Source: Triglochin maritima
Taxonomy: Eukaryota > Streptophyta > Magnoliopsida > Alismatales > Juncaginaceae
DNA length: 64,000 nucleotides
Assembly: GCA_963682175.1 (NCBI GenBank)
Contig: OY821771.1
Location: forward strand, 12,027,001-12,091,000
Reading direction: 5' to 3'
Each line of letters starts with the position of its first letter. Position 1 is the stretch's first letter. Positions 46,138 through 57,508 of this stretch are shown here, piece after piece. The translations under genes were made by a program, and so were the position numbers. The notes beneath the pieces were generated by a model, which saw only the letters and a program-made list of their open reading frames with translations, did no database searches and had not been told where the DNA came from.

Positions 46138-49100
46138 ATGTCTGGCGAGGGTGATGCATCGGGTGAGGTAAGCCTGGCGCGGGGAAATTTTTGGGCCGAG
46201 CGTCTGCATTAGACGCCTCCCCCATGGTGAGGGCGTCTGCGTAGGACGCCCTCCCCATGGCCGAGGCGTCTAACGCAGACGCCTACACAATGGGAGAGGC
46301 GTCTTATGTAGACGTCCTCCCCATGGGTAAGGCGTCTGTATTAGACGCCCTTCCCTACGGCAAGGCGTCCTACGCAGACGCCTTACCGTTGGGGAAGGCG
46401 TTTAACACAGACGCCCCATCCATGGGGCAGGCGTCTAATACAGACGCCTGTTTTTTTTTTTTTTTTTTTTTGATTTTGTTTTTTTAATTTCGACTTTATT
46501 TTTTAAATTTTTTAATTTCGATTTTATTTTTTAATTTTTTTAATTTCGATTTTATTTTTGTAGGTTCCAGATTTCGGTGGTGATGGAGTGGATTACAGTG
46601 AGTTATTTCAAACTACATAAATCTTTGAAACAATCGATGAAGCATGTAAATGGGCCAAACAAGTAGCTATCGGAGCTGGGTTTTTTTTGGTCGTGTCGTC
46701 GTACAAAACAAGATCAGATAGTCGGATGGATTGTTATTTGAGATGCGACCGGCGAAATCAAATGGAGTCTCGGGATATGGATACTGCACTTCGAAGAAAC
46801 ACCAAAAGAAAGGGTTGCGGTTGCCGTTTCTTAATAAAAGTGGTGGAGCGACGAGATCGTGATGGATGGGTTGTGGTTTATAATAGTGCTCACGGACATC
46901 ACAACCACAGACTGGCAGTTTATCCAGAGGGTCATCGTCAAATTAGTGGTCTAAGTTCTGGGGCGAAGAAGATTGTTCGTGATATGACAGAGGCGCAAGC
47001 AAAACCACGGAACATCTTGAAGGCAGTAAAAGAAAAATTCCCGGAGGACAATCCAAATCAAAGGCATATTTATAATTTCAGAGATTACATGAGGAGGACA
47101 AAATCTGAAGATCGGAATCCCGTCCAGCAGTTTCTCTACCAAGCAGTGCAGTGTGAGTACTTACATTGGATTATGGCGGATCCAGAAACTGATGTCGTCA
47201 CTCACGCTTTTTTGGCACATTCGACGTCAGTCCAGTTGTTGCGGACATATCCTTTCGTTATCTGCATGGATTCGACTTACAAAACGAACAAGTATAAGAT
47301 GCCTTTGTTCGAAATGATTGGGGTCACACCAGCAAACATGAATTTCCTTATTGGATATGCGATTTTGATGGATGAATCTTATTCCAGTTATTTGTGGGTG
47401 ATGGAGAAGTTGAGAGATCTGTTATTGGGGACTGTCAGCCCGACTGCAATAATAACAGACCGGGAGTTAGGCCTTATGCGACCAGTGAGAGAGGTTTTTC
47501 CTGACTCTGCTCATTTACTCTGCACATGGCACATCAACAAAGACGTATTGAATTACGCATACCACGTATTCGGCAAGAATAAGGAGATGGCAGAGACTTT
47601 GAGGCGTGGAAGATGGAGGAAGATCATGCTTTCTACTTCAGAAGCCGAGTATGATAGAGCTGTGTATGCTCTGAAAGATTTGTATAGATCGTGGCCGGCT
47701 ATCACGGAGTATCTGGACACCACGTGGTTGGTGCATAAAGAAAAGTTTGTGCTTAATTGGACGAACAAAGTCCTTCATTTTGGGAACACCACGAATTGTA
47801 GGGTCGAAAGTGCTCATTCGGCTCTAAAAGAGTGGATTTCTACATCGACTGCAGCTCTGGACACTCTTTTCGAGCGCGTCAACGCGGCTACTGAAATGCA
47901 GCTGACGAATATTCGAAACTTTCTTGAAGACTCGAGACGGCGAAATTTGACTAATTTCGGACATGCTCTATATCGTCACATAAATGGTAGAGTTTCGCAT
48001 CACTGTTTGCAGTTGCTGAGTCAGGAGGTGAAGAGAATGCAACAGTTAGATGATGAAGTTGAATATCGTTGCGAGTGCGCTTTTCTGACTTCTCATGGGA
48101 TACCTTGCGCATGTACCATCCGTGGATGTCTTGAATCAGAAAACGGAATTTACTTAGAGCAGATTCATCCGTTCTGGAGGACACTTGTCATTGGGGAAGG
48201 AGCCGGGAACGCAGAGTTTGTGTCTCAGGCAGCTCAAGACGCCGAACATTTTCGCAGTCTGGTTGATGAGATTGCAGGAAGTGACCCTACCGTAATTCGA
48301 TCTGCCTCTCGGGTTTTATTCGAGCAGCTACACCCCGAACATTCGAATTTGAAAGAGCCTGCAGTAAAAACAAAGCTACGAGGTCGACCAAGGGGAAAGT
48401 CGACACGACGGGACCCTAGTGCGTTTGAGTATGCAGAGCGAGGTAGTGGTCGATCTTCAGGTAGTGGGAGTAGAGGTCGTGGTCGTTCTTCCGGTAGTGG
48501 AAGCAAAGGTCGTGGTCGATCTTCTGGTTCTTCGTCTGTGAGGGGAGGATCAGGTATACCATCCCTATATTTATTATTATTATAATTTTGTTATTTATTT
48601 CAGTAAATATGTATCTTTTGTTATTATATGTAACTGTATTTTTTGTTCATATTGTAGTGACTGGGCGGGCTGACGTAGACGACTTCCCATATGGAGATAG
48701 AATTCCAGGAATCATTATGCCATTCCTACACCAGTGGAATGATGTACGTGCTGATGGAAACTGTGGATTTCGATGTGTCGCCGATGTTTTCCACGGTGGT
48801 GAAGACAATTGGCAACTCGCCCGTCGTTCGATTTCAAATGAGATAGCTGCGAACCCATCTTTTTATGAGCACGTATACTACGACGGTGTGGCGGAGGCTC
48901 GTCACCGGATTAATTGGGGCGGGGGACCTTGTGGCGAGAATCACTATATGGAGACGTGGACGGACTTGTTTCCCATTGCAAATTTTTACAAGTGTGCAGT
49001 TATGTTCTTCTCTCTCGGAAATGATGGTTCATTGTACCCATGTCTTACAGTTCTACCTTGGGAGAGTCCGCCTACCGTGACGAGACCGTGCAGAGAGTTG

Positions 49101-49277
49101 ATTATTGCTCATTTAGGGAGTTACGCTCATTACATTCGTTTGGAATTGAATGAGGGATTCCCCGTACCTCCTATAGCGACTCTGTGGTATCAAATACGAG
49201 ATGAGAGTGTTATTGGATGGGAGCGGGAGTACCAAAATAGGATAGCATATTGGCAACAATTATGTAATATGTTTTGA
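46138..49277 (+). CDS. MULE transposase fused by splicing to an OTU cysteine protease
   Basis: Exons 46138-46167, 46564-48553 and 48658-49277, GT-AG introns, in phase, about 879 codons. In order: FAR1/WRKY-GCM1-like zinc finger (CGCRF...HGHHNH, near 46814-46905); MULE DDE domain with D in MDSTYKTN (47269), D in ITDRE (47458), the CTWH motif (47521) and E in RVESAHS (47806); a SWIM-like finger (CECAF...PCAC, from 48070); an AT-hook-like RGRPRGK and Gly/Arg/Ser repeats; then an OTU domain with the catalytic DGNC (Cys at 48762) and a C-terminal HYIRLE histidine (49128). The transposase would cut and insert the element; OTU enzymes remove ubiquitin. A TAA at 46618-46620, early in exon 2, breaks the frame; an ATG at 46726 could restart after it, before the finger. 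Confidence 0.85.
46168..46563 (+). other. Intron 1 of the MULE-1 transposase gene
   Basis: GTAAGC donor after GGTGAG and a T-rich ...TTTTTGTAG acceptor. The palindrome array fills the first 280 bp, followed by a T20 tract. Unspliced reading meets a stop within 20 codons, supporting removal. Confidence 0.75.
46195..46450. repeat. 33-bp palindromic array, left end of MULE-1
   Basis: Seven full units plus part of an eighth, period 33 bp. Each has GACGCC(T/C) at the left, a CCATGG-like centre and GGCGTC at the right, joined by a variable 7-9 bp linker such as TGCGTAG or TAACGCA. Arms co-vary between units (for example CTTCCCTACGGCAAG). The frame at 46257-46487 reads as an 11-residue repeat around GKASYADALP but lies inside the intron. 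Confidence 0.92.
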
Positions 49278-49395
49278 TATGTTTGTATAATTATGTAATA
49301 TGTTTTGATATGTTTGTATAATTATGTAATATGTTTTGATATGTTTGTACATTATATAGTGTTGCTTTATTATGTAATATGTTTTGATATGTTTG
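49261..49395. repeat. Tandem repeat TATGTAATATGTTTTGATATG between convergent genes
   Basis: Three consecutive copies of a roughly 31-bp unit plus partial copies start at the OTU stop codon. It probably forms part of the transposase 3' UTR and terminator region. Confidence 0.8.
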
Positions 49396-49424
49396 CTTTA
49401 TTTGCATTATATATAATAGTACGA

Positions 49425-49660
49425 CAGGTTATCAAACACAAATACAAATAATAAGCGTACAACAGATAAGCAAAACACAAATACAAACAATAAGCGTACG
49501 ACATGTTAGCAAACACAAACACAAATACAAATAATAAGCGTACAACAGATAAACAAATATAAATGCAAATACTAAGCGTACCACAGATAAGCAAACACAA
49601 ATACTAAGCGTACAACAGATAAACAAATATAAATGCAAATACTAAGAGTACGGTACAACA
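49425..49660. repeat. AAGCGTAC-rich tandem repeats at the 3' end of the PMD gene
   Basis: Six or so irregular copies of CACAAATAC(A)AATAATAAGCGTACAACAGATAAGCA-type units of 25-40 bp. They lie just downstream of the PMD stop (49668). Short frames on the minus strand here are repeat read-through. Confidence 0.8.
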
Positions 49661-49667
49661 GATCAGC

Positions 49668-52251
49668 CTACTCATCATCCGAATCATGGTCGGAGATGCC
49701 TAACTGAGTATGCCATGACTGTATGATCTGATCCACATCTCCGCATGCAGCTCTGGCATCGTCTGGCAGCTCATCCCTCATCTGTAAGATTGGGTCTACA
49801 GCCCGTATCATCTTACCCATCCACTGCACATAACATTAACATTAGCGTACATTAACAAATTATACGGTACAAATAAATATAGATAAAATGAAAAAATTAC
49901 CAGATCGCCACACGTCCTATCTGGTGGTCGATCTGCTCTCCGGGAGGCACCACGGACGATGATAGGATGTGAGTAACTACCGAACCAATCAAGATAACGT
50001 GCATCACACTCGGAGGGGTCGCGACTACGTCTGAAGTCGCCAAGGAACAATCGGCATGATCTCGGAAATGTCCGCCAAGTCGATTCCGCTGTAGAAGCGG
50101 GGAACCTGACGTCGTACGTCGCTGCTGTCGCAGACCGCACCGCATGCTCTGGTGTCGGAATGTCAACCGGGATCACCTGAACATATCCTAACTGACGCAA
50201 GACCCGATCGGGCATATAAGGCTCTATGATATCCCGATAACGAATAAGACCCATCAATAAAGTCCTCGGGACATCCGCTGCTGGGTCAGGACCATAGGGT
50301 AACCACTCCACCTAAAGTTTAACACATTAATAATAATACATCTTAAAATTAAATAAATGGTGTAAAGTTTGATACCTCTGATGCAGTCATCTGATCTAGC
50401 CGTGCGCGGATGGAACGCAATCGTCCATCGCTCTTGTCCTCGCTCCGGACAGCCCACATACCCGAACGTGGATGACCCTCGTCGATATTCTTCCGCTCAC
50501 GATGCGGGCGGAATGCAGGAAAGTACTCGTATATCCACGCCTGCAGCAGCGTAAGACAACCTGCAATCCCAGAACAATCCGCACGGCTAGCTATCCCAAG
50601 CTGCCGGTACAGGTATGCCAACGTCGCTGACCCCCACGAGTACTCACGAACGGTCTCCGGGTCCCTAGCCTCCAGTAGATCGCGTGGTCTGATCCGACAA
50701 CCACTCTTGTCGACAAACAAGACGGCTCCGAGCATCAAGAATATGTACGCCGTCAACTGTGTATCATCGGCCCGCGGAGGTCGTGCTCGTCTGCATAGGT
50801 CCTCAAGGGAGTCGATGCCGACACCACCACCACTCCATAAAGTTGTATCTCTCGCCAGACCATCAGGTGTGACACCAAGCAACTCTGCCACATAACACCT
50901 CAGCTCAGACGTCGACCCCTGAGCACTAACCAGACGACCATCCACAGGAATGCGCAGGATCTGGAAAACATCGTGAAGCATGATCGTCATCTCTCCGAAA
51001 GGCATGTGGAAAGTGTTGGTGTCAGGCTGCCACCGCTCCACAAACGCCGAAATCAAAGGCATGTCGAGATAAGGGAACATGCTGTACGGTAAGTGCCCCA
51101 AATGCGTGGCACTAATCTCCTCTCTGATATCAGCACTCAGTGTAGACCGCCAACCCTGTAGTGCTGTACAAGCTCTGTGCTGATTCTGGCACTTCAGAAC
51201 CTTCCGATCCTCTCCGTCCCAGATCCGTCTAGCAATGTGACCCCAGAAACTAGGAATGACGCTCCCATCTAAAGGACCACCAGGCGTCATACTGCTCACG
51301 ATCCAAGAATCGTCCTGGACCCTCTTCTTCTTCTGAGCGCGGGGATCAACAGTGCACGAGCTCGAATCCCCGGTCGTAAACCTCCCACCCCTACCCTTCC
51401 GCACCATCCATCCGGCGGAAGTAGAAGTACCCGCTCGACCACGTCCTCCGCTATAATCCCCCTGCCTCTCCACCTCCGGCTGCACTAACTCATACGGGTC
51501 ATCATCGTCGCTCTCGTCGTCGAAACTATCCACATGCTCATCATCGGAGGAATCATCCTCCTCACGACGACGTAATGCCTCCCTCTCCCTCCTGACCGAA
51601 GCAGATATCCCCCGTCTACGTGGATGACGCGGTGCTGAATCATCAACTAAAGAACGGAAGGCGTGTAATGGTATCGACTTGCCTTTCCCTCCACTGTGAC
51701 CCGATGACTATTAATTGAAATTTTAAATACAAATTTGTTAAATTTGTTAAACTAAATTATCATATTTATCAAAATTGTTAAACTAAATCAAAATTTGTTA
51801 AACTAAATTATCAAAATTGTTAAACTAAATCAAAATTTGTTAAACTAAATTAAAACAATTGTTAAACTAAATCAAAATTTGTTAAAACTAAATATCACAA
51901 ATGTTAAACTTAATAAGAATTTGTTAAATTAATTTTTTTGATTTATCACTATTTATTAAAGTAATTATGATATTTATTAATTAAAAAAACAAAAAAGGTG
52001 GAGGCGTCTGCGAGAGACGCCTCCCGCAAGGTGGAGGCGTCTGTCGGAGACGCCTCCTCCTACGGGGAGACGTCTTCCGCAGACGTCTCCCCCTACGGGT
52101 CGGCTTCCTCGGACGCCCGCCCCATGCGGGGGGCGTCTCCCTCGGACGCCGACGACTTTTTTTTTTTTTTAAAAACAAATAAATAACGTAATGTTACCTC
52201 ATACGGGTACACCGGGGGAACTGCTGGCTGCTTCCCTGGCCTCCGAGACAT
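49668..52251 (-). CDS. Plant mobile domain (PMD) protein carried by MULE-1
   Basis: Exons 52251-52198 (begins MSRRPGKQPAVPP), 51707-50376, 50311-49901 and 49823-49668, all phase 0 with GT-AG introns, giving 650 residues without stops. An Arg-rich and acidic N-terminal region precedes the PMD core: SAFVERWQPDTNTFHMPFGE, MLHDVFQILRIPVDG, LWSGGGVGIDSLEDL, FVDKSGCRIRPRDLLEARD, YSWGSATLAYLYRQLGIA and LLQAWIYEYFPAF, then WLPYGPDP and RSCRLFLGDFRR. It ends in an acidic DSDDE tail. Host PMD proteins MAIN and MAIL1 work with PP7L-type phosphatases in chromatin silencing, so a role in counteracting or tuning silencing of the element is a reasonable guess. The intact frame contrasts with the broken copies nearby. 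Confidence 0.85.
51708..52197 (-). other. Intron 1 of the MULE-1 PMD gene
   Basis: Donor GTAACA after CCGTATGAG and acceptor TTAATAG before TCATCGGG. It holds an A14 tract, the palindrome array (51997-52160) and AT-rich direct repeats of AATTTGTTAAACTAAAT (51720-51930). Confidence 0.75.
51997..52160. repeat. 33-bp palindromic array, right end of MULE-1
   Basis: Four to five units with the same GACGCC...GGCGTC plan and 33-bp period as the left array. Centres vary (CGCAAG, CCTACGG, CCATGCGG). Its position relative to the TIR, ATG and donor mirrors the left end. Confidence 0.92.
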
Positions 52252-52312
52252 TCGTAATCTTGTGTAGTAGGTATAGGAAGAGAAAGTTTTGAAAAAAGAG
52301 TGAAATTGTGAG

Positions 52313-52319
52313 ATATATA
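52313..52319 (-). promoter_or_regulatory. TATA box of the MULE-1 PMD gene
   Basis: TTATATATC on the minus strand, just inside the right TIR and about 65 bp upstream of the ATG at 52251. MULE-2 has TTATATAA at about 54394. Confidence 0.65.
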
Positions 52320-52334
52320 AGCAAAAATAGGAGG

Positions 52335-52398
52335 AATGGCAATTTGGTAATTTCAAGGGGCGATTTAAGTAATTTTGGGGCGATGTTTAGCAGTTCAG
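52335..52398. repeat. Right terminal inverted repeat of MULE-1
   Basis: Complementary to the left TIR and followed by TTTTTAAA (52399-52406), the right target duplication. Confidence 0.9.
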
Positions 52399-52406
52399 TT
52401 TTTAAA

Positions 52407-54315
52407 TGTGAAACTTATTTTTACTTTAGTCATTTAAATTAATATAAAATATATGTGTGATGTTCTGAATATGACTTTATGCGCTGTTTTTTTTATGATT
52501 TAGATACAATTCTAAATTGAAAAACTAATAAAATATTATATAAATTTTTATTTGTCATTACAAAGTTACCTTTTATCATATAGGAAACACAAATCACGTC
52601 ACTTATAATTTCTAGGATTTGTTAATCTCGTCAATTACTAGTTGGGGCCTAAAAAGGTATGAGCAATAGTCATATGTTAAAGAAACACTAGTCTTGAATC
52701 TTAATTACTTTTTCTTGTAACTATATGTCATTTTGAATGGTGTAAAGGACATTGATTGGTCTCAAAGTGGCCGCATTGTTGAACATCTATCTATAATAGC
52801 AAAATAAAGAATCACATGAAATCTTCATATTTTATAATGTAGCAAAAATAAGTTTTTGACTATTGGAATTGAGACGTGAATTATTATTTTTTGTCGTTTG
52901 AAAGTAAGTCGGGCATGTTCTTCAACTTGAGTTGGCAAGCATTTCGACCCATGCTCTGAGTTATTAGACCACTTTGTGATAGTTAATTTTGTCATAATAA
53001 AAACTATATGTACACTTCATTAGAGCTTAGACTTGAGTACCGGATCGGGTCGGCCCGGAAGGCCATGCCCGACTCGCTTGCCAAGGGTCGGCCTTGAGGT
53101 CCGACCCGTTTCCCAGGGTCGCCCTTGAGGCCCGGCCCGTTTCCCAGGGTCGGGCCTGGTAATTTTGTATTTTTTAATATGTCAGGTATCTTAAAGGTTT
53201 TTTTATTATTTTTGGAGGTATTTTAAAAATAAATAATAAATATTTAACAAGTCGTGTTGGACTGGCCGGGTACCCAGGAATATTAGAGCTACTGAATTAT
53301 TAAATTTATTTTTTAATCATATTATTGTTCAATTATAAGCATTGGATTCGCGTAAACTGGAAGTGTAGTTTGAATATAAATATTTAAATTAGAGTGACAC
53401 TCGTAAATTTGAGTGTGGTTTGAATATAAATATTTAAATATAATAGTGGAGCAAGATAATGGAAATCACTAGATACTCGTAATACAGGTGCAGTAGTGGT
53501 AGATGTATGTACATATTATGAAATTCAGAAGGTTGGATATCCAAATATCCCATATTATAATGAAGTGGTCGAGTGGACGATAGTATAATTTCAACGCGTT
53601 TGTTCTTTTTGACTTTCACAAAACTATTATAGTTTTATAATACAAAATTTGTGTGGACGTGAAAATTGAGTCCAATGCCACTTGCCACCGCAAACAATTT
53701 TGTTTTTATTATTTCCGGGTCGAGGCGAAGCTTTTTATCCCCTGAGCCTTAGGCCCTTAGCAAACAATCATCGCATTGTCTGAATTGTCTCACACAGTCC
53801 ACCACCAATAGACAAACTTTAAGTGTTGTGACGAATTAGACTTGCGTGGACACAACCAGTCCATCGTGGGACACACCTCAGTCCATTGTGGGACACAAAT
53901 CTGTCTCGCGTGACACACATTTATACATATTAGAATGTCAATGATCACGTATATTGTGAAACCAACAGATGCTTAAATTATCACGTTATCAAATTTGAAA
54001 ACAAATCAAAATAGTTGATAAAATACTAAACATGCAGTTTGAAAGAAGCTTAGATTCCAAATAAGGAAGCTTAGATTCCACTTAAGAAGCGTCATAAAAT
54101 AAATGACATGTTAAAAGAAATCTTTAACAAATCGATAAATCGTTTTTCTTTATTATGTTATTTTAATAATTTAATAAATGATATAAGTAGTTATACTTAT
54201 ATCAGGGACGTAGAGAGTCTTAACAAGTCTTAATAGATCATGTTCGGTTATTAACAAGAGAAAAGAAAAATCATCCAATCAAGGTGCGAAATGCGAAAAG
54301 TCTCACCTTAATTTT
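52407..54315. other. Region between MULE-1 and MULE-2
   Basis: No gene. A GC-rich block at about 53040-53160 repeats CCCAGGGTCG and GAGG(T/C)CCG(A/G)CCCG motifs, and is followed by AT-rich sequence and a further CCGGGTACCC near 53265. This look is common near the ends of plant hAT transposons. A direct repeat of GTGTGGTTTGAATATAAATA lies at 53368 and 53410. Confidence 0.4.
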
Positions 54316-54463
54316 TTTGAAATGTTATTCATCGCCGGAAAACTACTTAAATCGCCTGTACAGATTACCATTTTGACCTTCTACCCTTTATACTTATATA
54401 ACTCTTCATTTCACTTTCCTAACATCACTCTCTCTTTATATTACTCTCATATTCACTAGAAAA

Positions 54464-54517
54464 ATGTCTCGGATGCCGGGAAAAGAACCAGCGGACGCCT
54501 CGGATTACTCAAATTTG
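54464..54517 (+). pseudogene. PMD exon 1 of MULE-2
   Basis: An ATG followed by codons for SRMPGKEPADASDYSNL (18 codons in all) and the donor GTAAAATG. It aligns with MSRRPGKQPAVPP of MULE-1. The first exon is intact, but the downstream gene is deleted and stopped. Confidence 0.75.
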
Positions 54518-54549
54518 GTAAAATGTCTTGTTTAGTTTTTTTAAAATTT

Positions 54550-54655
54550 GGGTCGGGTGTTCGCGAGAGACGCCCGACCGTGGGCGTCTCCCGCGAACGC
54601 CCGACCGAAAGGGGAGACGCCCCGAAGGATGGGGCGTCTCCCGGAGATGCCCCAT
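54550..54655. repeat. GC-rich palindromes in the MULE-2 PMD intron 1
   Basis: GAGACGCCCGACCGTGGGCGTCTC and GGGGAGACGCCCC...GGGGCGTCTCC form nested palindromes at the same place as the MULE-1 array. The array is shorter and its sequence has diverged. Confidence 0.85.
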
Positions 54656-54659
54656 TTTT

Positions 54660-54890
54660 TAAAATTATTTAAATTGATTATAAATTGTGATAATTGCTAA
54701 ATAAATTGATTATTATGTTAATAATTAGTTAAATTAGTTTAGTAAATTCTTTATTGATTATAAATTGTGATAATTACTAAATAAATTGACCATTAAGTTA
54801 ATAATTAGTTTAATTATTTTAGTAAAGGATTATTGATTATAAATTGTGATAATTGCTAAATAAATTGATTATTAAGTTAATAAATTTTTT
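54660..54890. repeat. AT-rich direct repeats in MULE-2 PMD intron 1
   Basis: Three copies, 84-90 bp apart, of ATTGATTATAAATTGTGATAA followed by TTGCTAAATAAATTGA. They sit where MULE-1 has a different AT-rich repeat, so the position rather than the sequence is conserved. Confidence 0.75.
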
Positions 54891-54904
54891 GTATCAAAGT
54901 TGTT

Positions 54905-55407
54905 GTGTGTCAGCCTCGAGGGTCTTGGACGGGATAACTCATTTTGGAGTGGCGGTGGTGTTAGTATCGATGCGGTGGACGACTGTTGCAGACGGGGGCA
55001 ACCACCACGGACTGAGGCTACGTAGATGATTGTCTGTCTCTTCTTACTGCTAGGCTACGCCTTGTTTTTCGACAAGAGCGGTTGCAGAGTCAGACCACGC
55101 GACCTATTGGAGGCGAGGGACCCAGATACCATTGGTCAGTACTCATGGGGGTCGGCGACGTTGGCATATCTCTATCGCCAGCTGGGTATATCGAGTCGTG
55201 TTGATTGTTCTGGCATTACAGGTTGTCTTACACTGCTGCAGGCTTGGATATATGAGTATTTTCCTGCTTTCTGCCCCCATCGGGAGTGGAAGATTATTGA
55301 GCGTGATCATCCTCGTTCGCGTATGTGGGTTGTCCGGGATGAGGATAAGAGTGAGGGTCGACTTTTTTCTATTCGTAGACGGCTAGATCAGATGACTGCA
55401 TCGCAGG
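54905..55407 (+). pseudogene. PMD core remnant of MULE-2
   Basis: Reads FWSGGGVSIDAVDD, a stop at 55024, then FDKSGCRVRPRDLLEARD, YSWGSATLAYLYRQLGIS and LDQMTASQ at the same exon end as MULE-1 (donor GTATATAA). About the first half of the large exon and all later exons are missing. Confidence 0.85.
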
Positions 55408-55439
55408 TATATAATGTATATATCATTCACGTTTATTTA

Positions 55440-57464
55440 AAAGAGAATCACAAAAAGAGAATCATACGCAAATGTTTTCTAAAACCTTTCGAAGATCCGG
55501 AGTCGCGTTGCCCGTTGAATCGTCCGCCGATTCGCCTCCAAGTGTTCACCAAACTCTAAACAAGATTAGAGAGAAATGAGTTAGTCAATCAATCTCTAAT
55601 TAGGCTTAAAATCTAGCTAATAAACCCTCTTTAAGCTTCTGAGATTTCTATCTCTAAAACTTAAATTAATTAAGAGATTTTCATGGTGATTAAGGGAGAG
55701 ATTAATGAGAGAATTTTTTTTGCATTAACATAAACAAGTAGGAGGAGGGGTCCTTTTATAGGCCCCCAAAACATCCTTATCAAGAACTATTCTTTAGTCA
55801 TGATCTCTTGCTTATTCTCTCCTAAAATTAATCTCTAATTGCCACATAAGCACCCTAAAAAATATTTTATTAAATCTGGAATTAATCAACCCATGATCTA
55901 ATTAATCTCTTAATAATTCAGGCAGAAATTGCACTGTTCGGTCGACCGAGAAATTTTCTCGGTTCACCGAACCATTCAGTTATAACACATGTTCGGTGCA
56001 CCGTGAGATAAACGGTCGACCGAATCCGCATGAGAAAAATTCTCTGGAAAAATCCGGACGAACCACGTCTTCTCTTTGGTTTACCGTTGACTCACCAAAA
56101 TTTCTCCTAGAGCATAGTCATCGGATGACTGTGTCACCTTCGGTCTACTGAAAATACTTTTTCTCAGTTGACCGTTCACACTAGGTTCACCGAACTCGAT
56201 TGTTCAGGAACTCTAGACAATTTCGGTCAACCAATTGTGCTTACCCGTTCCCCATTCGGTTAACCGACCCGAAGATTCCCCGGTCGACCGAACCCTGAAC
56301 GGTTCACCGTGTTTGTCCCCGATTTTGCCTTTGTCAAATTTTGGATTTATTTCCAACAGAATTTGATCTTTTGGGGTTTTTAGCAAATTCATATCTTATG
56401 TAATATATTATCTTATGTAATATTAAATTATTACACCCTGTAATATACACATCATATGAATTTATTATGATTCTAATTATGTCAATCCTCATGATATATT
56501 GACTTTATTCGTTCACCACATGTGTCCATTTTTCACATGAAACTCGACACATCATATGAACTCAAAATCAAGCTTCTTGTTTCTCAGTTTTGTGGTGTGA
56601 CCTATAGGAGGATCTAAGCTAAATTGACAGTGATATTAAACACATAATATCTCAAACTATTAGCGATATCTAGCTACACATTATAGTTACCTTAGCATAG
56701 ATGTCTTTGTTCCACCTGAACCAAAACACGATCCATTTAGTGATGTAAGTGCACCAGTTGTGTCTGTCCCTTGCCTCATGATATTAAGAATATATACAAA
56801 GTAGAAATGTGTCACCGTTGTATTATATTCATTTCTTGATCTCTTTAAGCTAATTATAACTATGTAACTTAACTTAAGTTACATTGTTGCACATTATAAT
56901 TTTACTTTATCAAGGGGCCCACTAATATCATCACTCAATTAAGAGGGACAATGATAATCGTTTGACTAGCTATATTTTTTAGCACAAGTCATGTTCAACC
57001 AACTATTTCCCTTATCACTATACTCATTGATAGTTTTTGACAATAATTAAATTAAGCACTTCTTGAGTGAAAAAATATAAGTCTCATATCTTAGGATCCA
57101 AGACACAGTAAAACATTAATGACATGAAACACAATTACATAATGTTTTACTTGTTAGGTCTATTCAATATATAAAAGTAATCTTTTCCTCTTTTATATAC
57201 TCGTGTCGTCAATTATTTGTAGAACTACAATAATCGATGACCAACACGACAATCTTATCTCAGTGATTAATGTTCCACCATGATTGTGAATAACTTTTAA
57301 TTTATGTAAACCATTATCTTTTAGAGCTCCACGGTTAAGGACCAAGCGCCTCTTCCTTAACACTTCCAAAAAACGAATACCATAATCAAGGAACAAAATG
57401 TTTGCACATCCAATTCATAATAATTGACATATAAAAGTAAAACTTTGAGAACACATTCCTTTCA
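55440..57464 (-). mobile_element. Diverged copia-type LTR inside MULE-2
   Basis: Collinear with the copia LTR 35790-37652: shared landmarks TTCACCAAACTCTAAACAAGA, the decayed GTCGACCG cluster (55930-56310), CAAGGGGCCCACTAATATCA and the end ACACATTCCTTTCA. The 5' edge is unclear and no matching TSD was found, so it is a solo LTR or a truncated copy that removed the PMD 3' exons. Divergence is clearly greater than between the two copia LTRs above. Confidence 0.75.
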
Positions 57465-57508
57465 AATACACGATATATTATACATTACAAATGCATTACA
57501 AATTACAA

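Larger units (their letters stand above)
45982..52398 (+). mobile_element. Complete Mutator-like element (MULE-1) with transposase-OTU and PMD genes
   Basis: 6417 bp bounded by terminal inverted repeats of about 60 bp: left GGGAACTACTAAACGTCGCC (45982), right complement CTGAACTGCTAAACATCGCC. Both share CCAAAA(C/T)TACTTAAATCGCC and TTGAAATTACCAAATTG. It is flanked by the 8-bp duplication TTTTTAAA. Two convergent genes fill it, each starting behind a TATA box just inside a TIR. Three sequence features mark the family: a transposase spliced to an OTU protease, a PMD gene, and 33-bp GC palindromes in both first introns. One in-frame stop in the transposase exon is the only defect seen. Confidence 0.93.

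Noticed and set aside
46257..46487. Open frame with an 11-residue repeat through the palindrome array
   Set aside because: The 33-bp period keeps any frame open. The array lies between a good donor and acceptor, and similar frames appear on the other strand in sister arrays.
49370..49638. Minus-strand hydrophobic repeat frames (membrane-protein-like)
   Set aside because: Read-through of AT-rich tandem repeats in the 3' region of the PMD gene.
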